Source: Ciona intestinalis
Lineage: Eukaryota; Chordata; Ascidiacea; Phlebobranchia; Cionidae
Direction of reading: 5' to 3'
DNA: 64,000 bases
Assembly: GCF_000224145.3 (NCBI RefSeq)
Contig: NC_020166.2
Coordinates: 2,473,150 to 2,537,149 of the forward strand
The position numbers and the translations under genes are program-made. Positions 11,033 through 22,500 of the stretch are shown piece by piece. Each line of letters starts with the position of its first letter. The first letter of the stretch is position 1. The notes beneath the pieces were generated by a model. It was not told the origin of the DNA. It was given only the letters and a program-made list of their open reading frames with translations, and did no database searches.

Positions 11033-11361
11033 TTTAATTACTGGCAGATTGATTACTGGCAGTTTGAAGTATACGATACCACAATATAACTATATGTTCT
11101 CCGAGGAATCTTTTCCTGTTTTTATAAAAAAACATCAACCTGACGAAAGGGCTATTGTTACACTATTGCTAAAGTGTGCAAAATTCTTGCCTGAACTTCC
11201 GTTTCCATCTATCACTTGGCATTACAAACAGCAAAAATTGGGCCACTGTTGACTACTTTAAGCGGTGAACGGCAAACACACACATATAGCTTCACTGCAG
11301 GGACAACACTGTTTGCTTCGTGGGTTAAAAATTAACCAGACTGTAATTTAACGTTGACTTG

Positions 11362-11490
11362 AATGAATGAATAAATGAACTTGCTTGCAGCGTTATCCTC
11401 GCGTGGCCGGAAAACAACAGTCGGTATTGCACGGGTTTAACACATCGTGCCAGCTTACCAGTTATTGTGTATGTTACTTTGTGGGTAACT
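11362..11490 (-). mobile_element. SINE 3' fragment
   Basis: GAATGAATGAATAAATGAAC then TATCCTCGCGTGGCCGG and GTGCCAGCTTACCAGTTA. It interrupts host copy A relative to copy B at 12980-13290. Confidence 0.65.
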
Positions 11491-11916
11491 TGACATCCTT
11501 GGATCTATTACTTTGTGTTCTGCTGTCAACTGCTTATTTACACCCTTGGTTTAAAGTTTTTTACCTATTAATGTTACAAGTCCTAACCCACAGTTTTGCA
11601 AGTGTAGCAAAAGTGGTCGGTCATCACAAAAGCGGTCCTACTAAAACACGCCCGGCGGGGCCCGGTGGAAAAACATATACTAAAACACGCCCGGTGGGGG
11701 GCCCGGTGAGTATTTCTTGAAAAGGGAGCTTTCCCTATTCAAGATCCACCAAAATGTGATGCGTGTATTCAGATTTTTAGCCTAATGAGACCCCGAGTTG
11801 AGTTTTTTGAAAATTAACTTTGATTATGGATGTACGAAGTTTGTTTCGTTGTACACTTACATAATGAACTGTATTTTTAGCAAAAGTTTATTCGTTGAAT
11901 TTTGTTAATAGGGGGT

Positions 11917-12355
11917 GGGGTAAGATGGGACACCTTTTTATTCTATTTCTCGTCCCATTTGGTAGTAAGCAAAGAACATTCAAAGAATTATAAAAACTAT
12001 GTCCTCACGACTCCCATAGACTGTTGTTAATTGTTTAAAACACGATCGGGATATTTAAATATTATAGTAGGACGGGGGGAGACGGGACACCTTTAGCACA
12101 TATGATCAAAATTTTCTGTTATTGTTTTAAACAATTAACAACGTTCTATGGGAGTCGTAAGAATATAGTTTTATAATTCTTTGAATNNNNNNNNNNNNNN
12201 NNNNNNNNNNNNNNNNNNNNNNNNNNNNNNNNNNNNTAACAACGTTCTATGGGAGTCGTAAGAATATAGTTTTATAATTCTTTGAATGTTCTTTGCTTAC
12301 TACCAAATGGGACGAGAAACGGAATAAAAAGTTGTCTCATCTTACCCCACCCAAC
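11917..12355. mobile_element. Nested MITE pair carrying an assembly gap
   Basis: GTGGGGTAAGATGGGACACC begins one copy and a second starts near 12065 (GTAGGACGGGGGGAGACGGG). The block ends CTTACCCCACCCAACTAT. It contains 50 Ns at 12187-12236. Confidence 0.65.
12187..12236. other. Assembly gap (50 N) with identical flanks
   Basis: The roughly 50 bases left of the gap (12136-12186, from TAACAACGTTCTATGGGAGT) repeat exactly on its right (12237-12287), so the contigs probably overlap and no sequence is missing. Confidence 0.8.
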
Positions 12356-13581
12356 TATATGTGCTATAAGTGGCCACAGCACTATACGCCACAGTACTAT
12401 ATACATACACTTATACTTGATCGAAGTTTTATTATTAAAAACTTTAAAAGACGAACAATGTAACTCTTAAAACGAAAAATGTAAATATATATTAGACATG
12501 ATGTGTCTTTTAGTTAGCGTGTTAGGCTTTTACGCATTCGGACAAGCCCTCAGTAGCGCGATCCCACGTTTGTTTCCGTTTTAGCAGAGTGATAATTAAA
12601 GGACTTGCGAATTAGGTGTCCATTTTCATCATCATGTTTTATTTCCTATGCACATTTTGTTCAAGCGATGACGTGCGGAGCAAGAATGTAATTTCTATTA
12701 CCGAAAATTGCCATCTTTATGCTTTGAAGACAGACAATATCTTCCAATTTTTTCACAAGTTCTGTTTCACACACGCATTTTGGTGGCTCTTGCATAGGGA
12801 AAGCTCCCCTTTCAAGAAATACTCACCGGGCCCCCCAGTGCCCCCACCGGGCGTGTTTTAGTATAACTCGTAACACCGGGTCCTCACCGGGTCCCACCGG
12901 GCCCCGCACTGGGCGTGTTTTAGTATATTTTTTTCCACCGGGCCCCGCCGGGCGTGATTTAGTAGGACCCCACAAAAGAGACATCAACGGACTAAGAACG
13001 TTATTGCTCCACTATTGCTAAACTGTGCAACATTCTTGGTTAAGTTTTATATTTAAAAAATGTCCTACAGTTGAACAATTTCAAGCAGGGTTATAACTGC
13101 AACATAGAGATGGATAAGACTGTTTCATTTGGGTTAAAAAATGACCAGTCTGTAGCTCAATGTTAACTAGACACACTCAACCGTATTTCTTTGTTTTTTG
13201 AACCACGCTTATTTATGCACACCCATGTTATAAAATATAAAGTTTTCACTTACCATTTTTACAAGTCCTAACCGATAGCTTTGCAACTGTAGCAACAAAA
13301 AAATCTGCAATATTTTATAATGACAAAAGATCCAGTTTTACCATTTATTGAGCTATGCATCTAGGTTAAAGCATGCCTTTACAATGCTCTGAATTTTAAT
13401 GATTGCGATTTTGTAAAAATTTAGTTAAGCGTTTCTTTCAAACACCAAGACGCTTCCCTAGTCTTAGAAAATTGCAGGCACTTTTTTAATCTTTTTTTTG
13501 AAATTTATCATAAATACGCATACTTCTGACCTATTCGTAGCCTTGCGATTACAGCACACCAAGCGAAATAAGGTAACGTTT

Positions 13582-16500
13582 TTATTCAAGATCGCTTGTT
13601 CTTTCAATCCATTGAGCTATTTCTGGATCTATCATGGTGTACCCGGTGTATGCTAATGAACGGCCACATTCAGTCCTTGTAAAACCGAAAGAAACAACTC
13701 CTTGAACGTAATATTTCCCGTTGTTACCTTGTAGCATAAACGGGCCACCCGAGTCCCCTTTACAAGTGTAACTTGTAGACCCGTATCTGAAAAGTTACGA
13801 AAGTGCAGACTCAAAGAGTTAATCACTGTGGGTATAGCAAGGGTTCTATCGTCTTAAGTTTAAGTCAATAATTTATAAATCATTCGACCATTTATTAAAA
13901 AAAATAGAAACCAACTACTCACGTCGATCCGGCACAAAACATGGTGTCTGTCAGTCGAAACCACGAAACAATTTGCCCAATGTGTGAATACGTTCTTCCA
14001 AGTGAATGTAGCCTCCCTAAGCACTGTGCGTTTGATACGATAGTTGTTCTACCATGCAAGAGAATATAGGACGGGTGATCAATCGAATATTTTCCCCAGC
14101 CTATGATTTCTCCGCTTACGTTTGGTCGTATCTATGTATGAGTGAAGGTATAAGTAGGGAAAGATGAGACAACATTTCATTCTATTTTCTCGTCCCATTT
14201 AGGTGGAAAACAAAACACATTAAAAGAATTATAAAACCGTATCATTACGACTGCCATAAAACGTTGGTAATTGTTTAAAACGCAAGTTATTAAATAAAAC
14301 TAAACTCTTATTGAATTGTTTGTTTATTCTTGTTTGGCAAGCAACCTAAGAACTTATAGAAATTAAGGATGTTCTATTTCATTCACCCTGTTGTGCTCGC
14401 TTACTAATATTTGGCCCTGACACTTTTTCTTTTCCTAACTAAATGAATAATAATTTTAACAAGCGGTTACTAAACGTTGTTAATATCAAACAAATATTTC
14501 TGTATCAATATGCAAGCATTTATATACACTAAGACAAGTAAGTAATATTTACCCTGTCAAAATCTGCAACAGTCTTTGGCATACATATCGGTCGTATGAC
14601 GTTGTTCATTATAACAGGCTCATCCAACTCAAGTAAAGCTACGTCGTATTCCCATGTGCTTGGGTTATACCGCGGATGGCGAATTACTCGTATAACAGTT
14701 AGGTTTCTAAAAACAAAATTAAAAGAATATTGCCAGGCGCTGTGCCATGGTGCTTAGGGCGCCTGCGTGCCATGGTGCTTAGGTTCTAACCAAGAGGCAA
14801 TGGGTGCTTAGCGCGCCTGCGTCTAATCAAGAGGTAATGGGTTCGAGGCTCGTCGCTGCTGCCGATGTGAACATATGTGTCCTAGCTCAAAACACTTATA
14901 ACGCCAATTGCTCCAACCCATCAGTGGTCACTGGCGGGTTGTTCAAATTATAAGCTATAGCGCGCCTGCCTGTAACCCAGAGGTAATGGCTGATGGGTTC
15001 AAGCTGGGCTCGTCGTTCCTAGGGCAAGACACTTAACGGCCACGCGAAAATAAAGTAAGTTACATTTACATTCTATATAGTTCCCTATACCCCTAAATTG
15101 CAAAATAACTAAGCGGTAAGTTAGAAACGCCAAACCGAATGAAAAGGTTAAAATACGGAGATTATGTAAATTAAATGTTACCTTGCAGGTGAAGTGGCGT
15201 TATTGTAATCTTGCCTTCTGTCATGAACACCCACCCAAGCATGTACATGATAAGGCTGCCTTGGTGTGTTGGGTGGCGCAAACTGTCGTTCTATTGTAAC
15301 GCAGTGGGCCGCAGTCATAATGTACCTGATGACAAGTCCCAAATTAGTGTCTTAATATTACGTGACATAAACACTCTATATGGGCCATGGTTTGAAAAAT
15401 GAAAATAGAATGTACAATATTTGGTAAATTGTCGATTGTGTGCTCAAGTCTCACTTCCATAAATTGTCAGCCATAAAGAAAGAATGACCACATGCAAAGT
15501 TACATACGCGGTATAACAACTGTGGTGTTCCCGTCGAATAAAGTAATAACACTCGACGAATATTTTTAAAGACTAAACAGCAAATCTAATCAATAGTTGT
15601 ACAGTACTGCGGGGGAATATGGAACACCTTAAGCACAAAATATTTAAATTTCCTGTTTGTGTTTTAAACAATAACAACGGTCTATGGAGTCGTGAAGATA
15701 CGGCTTGTTAACTGTTTGAATGTTCTTGGTTTACCACCAAAATAGACGAGAAAATAAAATAATAAGGAGTCCTATCTTCTCCCACCCTGCTATATATTTT
15801 TAAAGCGATTTAAAATATCCACATAACGCCCATTTACCTTGAACTGATCAATGAAGCGCCGCATGAACTGCTTCCAAGTATATTAGATTCCCTTCCAAAG
15901 TTTAAGAAGACCATCCATGGCCATTGATTACGACCAGCTACATTGCCACCACTAATAAGACCGCCGAGCAATCTCCTCGTTACATTGTTAAACTGCCCAC
16001 ATTCTAATGTAAATTAACTATATATTACTGTGTAGAATAAGATAGGACACCGTTAGCATTTAATATATAGTAGGGTGGGGGAAAATGTGACACCTTTTTG
16101 TTCTATTTTCTCGTACCATTTGGTAGTAATAAACAAAGAACATTCAATGAATTATAAAACCGTATCTTCACCACTCCTACAGACCGTTGTTAATTGTTTA
16201 AAACACGATTAGGATGTTTGGATATTATTTTTTTTGTCATGTATACACTTCCAGTTAATGAAATCGCTCCAACGTTTTATTTAGTATAAATTTTTTTTTG
16301 CGTAAATAATAAATAAAGTCTCAATTTTCAACATTTGGGAATACAGTCGAATAGAATAATGGTTTGTGTTCTATACTATAGAATTGTTGCGTTTATACAG
16401 GCGTATTTACACAGAAGCATAAATCTTACCCGGTTTACACACTGGGACAGCGCTGTGGGAACCGACTGGGACCCATGATCTTGCGTCTGAGCATCTCCAT

Positions 16501-19500
16501 GTCATTGCCGAACCCGGTTTTGCCTTGTACCTTAAATAAGGTGAACATAAATATAAGTTCAGATGAATAGTAAATTATAATAAAATGATCACTTCGCTAT
16601 ATTTAATTATTACACCAAAATAAGTCAGAATATCGTTTTAAGACACGCGGCCGCTCTAAAAGTGCTTTAAACTTTAAAAAAAGTAACCGGACATGGCTTA
16701 AAATTCATTTCAAAACTGTACGGCGATTAAAAAACCCGCCGTTGCAAAAAATCCTCGTTCAAATAAGACCAAATTTCCCGAGAAATATAGCTATGATATA
16801 ATAAATTAAATATATTATCTTCTGTTTGTGGGGTTTTATGTTATTTTAAAAATTTGCCGTCTGCAACACCCTATCTTCGAACTAATTAGAAATTGTATCT
16901 CTTACAAACTTACATTATAACATTGTTAGAAGGTTGTGCATAAACCTTCATATACAACATTTTTAACAGTAACACAGCGATTCGCAATCTTATTGTCAAA
17001 TTCTAGGGTTTAATAGAAATCAGGGTCGAAACGCGCTTCGACCTTCCAAAATTATAATCTCAATTCTTAATTCTAGCATTTATGCTCCAAGAGAGCAATA
17101 CACCGTTTACTAAATACGAAAATAATCTTATATGTGTGGGACTTTGTAAAGTAAAAACAAACAAAATGCGCAAAAAGCGGGGTAAGGTCTGAACAAGGCA
17201 TAACGATAGCCAGATTAAACAAAACCAGCTTAGTTTTCCTGTCTTAACCCATTATCGCTGTCCAACCGTGTATAGGCTAACAACTAAATTCAAATTTACT
17301 TGATTTTGTTGACAAGCTTTCAGCATCAATAACAAAATAAGATCTAAAATTCTTTACCATTTGTTGCATTTAACCGTTGCCTCATCGCCGTATGTTATAT
17401 CTCTTATAGCATTGTTCAAACTTATTGTACATAAATTTTTATACAAAGGTTTTTAACAGTAACACAGCGATTTTCAAAGTTATTCTAAAAATTCTAGTGA
17501 TTAATACAAAACAGGACCAAACGGGCTTCGACCTTTAAAAAACTAAAATCTCAATTCTTAATTCTAGCATTTATACGTCATCACGGCGATACAGGGTTTA
17601 CTAAATGGGAAAATAATCTTATATTTGTGGGACTTCGTAAACTAAAAAATTACAAAAAAACTGGGTACGGTCTAAACAAGGCAATACAAAAGCCAGATTA
17701 AACATGATGGCAAGCTTAGTTTTCCTGTATTAACTCATTATCGCTGTCCAACCGTCTATAGTCTAACTCGGTTCAAATTAACATGATTTTGTTGACAAGC
17801 TTTCAGCATAAATAACAAGGGAAGAGCTAAAATTCCTTACCATTCGTTGCATTCAACCGCTGCCTCATCGCCGTACGTAAACGCAAGGCTCTGATGATTT
17901 AGTATCCTAGAATTGCTAACAGATTCTAAATGAACAGGTGGCCCACACGATTTTACTGAAAATAAAAGTTGGTCTTATATTTCACCGAGATTACTAATTT
18001 TTTTGGATTATTAAAACAGGCTTTTCATTAATAGAAAATAGAGTACACTAAAAGTAAGATATTGTTTATTAACTTTCATGAAACCTAATCAGAATAACCT
18101 TATCCATTTACTCACAACATTATCAACCATTAAGTCGTGTGCACATTTTTTAGTCAGGGTGATCGGTAAGTCAGTATGCACTTATATTTTTATTAACAGA
18201 CATGTTTCAATACAATTCAGAAAGTAAATATGAATGACAATTAAAAATGATGTTGAAAGTGACCACAAGGGTGTTATAAACATTGTTAGATCGGTGAAGA
18301 GTAACTTTCAGTAACCTGTATTTAACTTAAAGTAAACTACACAGCATTCAACTGACTTGTGCAAGTTGGTGGTTGAGAACTCCATGATCCATCACTCTGA
18401 CAAGTGATCACATTTTCACCGTTAAGTTCATATCCTGTATTACACTGAAAACTGACTTCATCTTCAAATTCACTGAACGGGTTCGAATTTGGAAAATTGA
18501 CTACACCATGCTCCAATAGGGGACGATTCAAACATCTTATTCCTGCAAGAAAAACAAGGAAGTTTTTAGGGAAATCGACCTTGGCTTCTGGGTTGGAGCA
18601 GTTATTGTGAAGTGTCTTGCTCCATACATCCTCGAAACTGATATCTTGGTTTACAAGTAAGTTCTCAATCAGTGTGTTTCGGCGGCGAACAATGTGTTAT
18701 TCTCATGACACAGTACTGTGTAGTAAGATTAGACACCTTTAGCAAATAATATTCAAATATCCTGATATTGTTTTAGACAATTAACAACGCTTTATGCGGG
18801 GAATCGTAAGTTTACGTTTTTTTATTACTCTATCCTCTATCGAATAGCCTACTCTTTGTTTACAATATCAAATGGGACAAGGAAATAGAATAAAAGGTTT
18901 TCTAATTTACCTGAAACTACTATAGCTTGTTACTGAACTATAGTTTAAGAAATGTAATATAATTGGTTCAAGAAAAAAAATCTTTTTATAACGCAACAAC
19001 CTGCATATGGTTTACAACGGCTTTACCGTGTATAAAATATAAACCCCATTTCAAACCAAAATTGGGAAAGCAATATAGTAGGGTGGGAAAGATGGAGAAC
19101 CTTTGTATTCTTTTTTCTCGAGCCATTTGGTAGTGAACAAAGAAAATTTAAAGAATTATAAAACCGTATGCCCACGACTCCCATAGACCGTTGTTAATTG
19201 TTTAAAACACAATCAGGATATGTGGATATTATCTGCAAAAGGTGATGCGTATTTCCCACCTTAACTGCGTATAACTTTTAACAACGGTGTATTGTAATAA
19301 AATATTCTTACTTATAGTTTCATATGTAAGTTTGAATCCAGATTTCTCAATCGCATAATCAGTGTGAAAATTCAAACGAAGAGACCTCGTGTTAAGATCC
19401 GTCCAAACTCCAGCAAATGAAATGTTTTGTCCGCAGTGTATTGACTCTTGGCCAGAATACGTCATCTACAAATTAAAATCACGTCTTTGAATTTACACGT

Positions 19501-22500
19501 TATTTAAAATATGCATTTGCAACTACAAACGGTTTTATAAATGAATGAATGAATGAATGAATGAATGAATGAATGAATGAATGAATGAATGAATGAATGA
19601 ATGAATGAATGAATGTAACTTATTTTATCCTCGCGTGGCCGGAAAACGACAGCCGTTATCACACGAGTGTTCATACACATCACGCCAGCTTAAGAGTGAA
19701 GTATGTTACTTTGTGTCAATAAAGAATTATAAAGCCGAATCGTTACGAACCCCATATAGGCCGTTGTTGATTGTTTAACACTCGACCAGGATATTTGAAC
19801 ATTATGTGCTACAATTGTCTAATCTTTCCACACTCTCTGTATTAATATGCCAGCTTACTAGTTACCAAGTATGTTATTTTGTGGGTGATTATTTTTTATG
19901 GCTTTATCATTTTTATGTGTGGCTGATAATTTGGACAACCCATTAATGACCACTGGGTTGGAGCAATTGCAGTTAAGTGTCTTGCTGCCCAAGGACACAT
20001 TTACGCACAATATAGCAACAACAAATCATAAGGCCATTACGTCTGGGTTCGAGAAAGGCAGGCGCGCTAACCAACTGTTCTAAGGCGCTTTATAATGTCT
20101 TAACAGCAAGCACATATAACACAGCAATTTTGTAATCGTCCATAACACCTCTCCTTTATAGATTTACTACACATGTAGTTTTTAGGTAATTTCTTTGCGT
20201 TTCTTCATTAATAAAAATGTACATTGAAGAAAAAGATATCACAACACAACACAGCACACCAAAATACTTTTACCTTTAAATAGTCGTAAGGGCAGTCAGT
20301 ATAATTGAAATGATCTTCAATATCGAAGTTTGTGTCAAATGTAATGTTCAAGCTTAACCCATCACGAACCTGAACCACATTTAAGTTTTTAATATTAAAA
20401 GCATAAACATTCGGTGTAATAAATTATCTCACTGAAACAATATAGTGCGTTCACATGCTTTCGTATGTATATATAAAGACCTGACAACATTTTTACATTG
20501 TTTCGTATAGATTATAACATCATAACATCGTACAAATACTAAATGTAATGGTAAAAGAAAAACGCTATAACACGCTTATAAGGTTAAAACAAAAATGCAG
20601 AATTATTCAATAAAACGGAATATTCGTTTTTATAAAAATATTATACAGTGACGCGTCTTTAGATATTTTACAAGGGTAGGGAAGATGGGACACCTTTTAT
20701 TTTCTTGTCCCGTTTGGTATAGTATACAAAGACGATTCAAAAATCACAACTCCTATAGACCACTGTTAATTGTTTAAAACACGATCAGAGTATTTAGATT
20801 TTATATGCAAAAGGTGTCCTATCTTACCCCACATATAACTACAATAAAATCTTATTTAAAAGGAAAGTTTTTAAATTACTTATACAAAAAAATTAATACT
20901 TTTAAATTACTTGTCCAAACCTGTATTTCCCAGTCGCAATCCGTTAGTTTCGAGTATTGGTCCGGGTAATCTGGTGACGTCACCAAACCAGAGTCATCGT
21001 TAAGAACTTGATTTTGACATACAGCTTGAGAGAAGTAAAAACAGAAATTATTTATTTCAAAACAACTCTCAGATTGGATACGTTTAGCTGTTGTAATTGT
21101 TATTTAAAATAACTATAGGAGTTCTGCAAACCTCTGTTTACCTGAATTTGGCATCATTTAGACACAGTTACAAACACAGTGCCGCGTTTATGTAGGAAAA
21201 GATGGGACACGCCGCGTTTATGTAGGAAAAGATGGGACACCCTTTCATTAAATTTTCTTGTCCCGCATGAGTAAACAAAGATTTATATTTATAAAAAGGT
21301 GTCCCATCTTCTCTCACCCTACTATACAAGTTAATATAAACAGCATGTTAGTGTAATTAATAGTAAAATTTAGTTAAAATATAGAAGTTTAAATTGACAT
21401 GTATAAAACCACATATTCCTACTGCAAACACAAACTATACGAAATTGCTTTAAAGTTAACATGTGTTACGTAAAGTGTGTGGTCCGGGCGCTGCTATAAC
21501 GCCTACCGCTACTGACTAGACTGATGTAGGCATTCTTTAATAGTTTAATAATATATAAAAGTTAGTATCATAAAAACAATTAGAACATACAGGACCCGTT
21601 CTTACTTGAAATAATGAACAAATTTACAACGCTTTAACAACGACACGCACAACGAACCAGCACTTCGTAAATTGGACAACGAGAACGTATACTGCCTTAT
21701 TCAAATACTAAAGCGAATGCAAGCGAAACAGGAGAAAAAAGCGAGCTCGCGCCACGAAGAGCAATTATGCTTGGAGGTAAAATATACGCGCAGGACGTTA
21801 TCAACTCAACGCTTAAAGCCAAACGTATAAGAACAGAAGAAAAGCTAGAAATACAATACAGACGAACATCACAGCAAACTGCGCACGAAAACCACAAGCA
21901 TATATATGACCATAGAATAAAAATCCATCACACATGTAATACCGGATTATGATAGACATAATCGGCAAGTCAAACAACATCACGTACCAAGCAGCCATTT
22001 ACATCTGTATTTGTTTGTAAAATCACTGAACTTAATTCGAAACAATATTCAAATGCCATGATAAAGATAAAAATAATAACTTGCCGCTCCGATTACGGTA
22101 GCAAAGATTTAGAAATATTAAAAACAGGATAGATGTATAGTAGGTTGGGGGAAGATGGGACACTTTTTTATTCTATTTTTCGCCTAATTTGGTAGTAAAC
22201 AAAGAAAATGCAGAACATTATAAAATCGTATCCTCACGACTCACCTAGTCCGTTGTTAATTGTTTAAAACACGTTCAAGACATTTAGATGTTATGTGCTA
22301 AAGGTGTCCCATCTTCCCCCACCCTACTGTATCTTTCAATGCTATACTGACCTGTGCATGTGTGTTGATTTGCATGGAGAATAAACCCAGGTCTACATGT
22401 GCAGTAATATGAACCTGGTACATTGATGCAATGATGGTTGCAATAAATAACTTCATCCCAATCTTCTGTGGTGTATCTTGCAGCGTATTCCATTTCCGCA

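Larger units (their letters stand above)
11633..12970. mobile_element. Non-autonomous DNA transposon with GC-rich inverted termini and 8-bp TSD (hAT-like)
   Basis: The left end CGGTCCTACTAAAACACGCC and right end (reverse complement GGGTCCTACTAAATCACGCC) are inverted repeats running about 130-190 bp, to TTTCTTGAAAAGGGAGCTTT. Each terminus is built from GC-rich subrepeats (ACTAAAACACGCCCGG... then GGGGCCCGGTG), two on the left and three on the right. CACAAAAG flanks it on both sides (11625-11632 and 12971-12978), an 8-bp target duplication as made by hAT elements. No transposase is visible. A palindromic MITE lies inside. Confidence 0.75.
11033..13581. other. Repeat-rich intergenic block
   Basis: No host exon found. 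It holds two related host-like segments (11125-11620 and 12980-13480), a SINE fragment, a 1.3 kb DNA transposon with a MITE nested in it, and an N gap. Each is listed separately. Confidence 0.5.
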
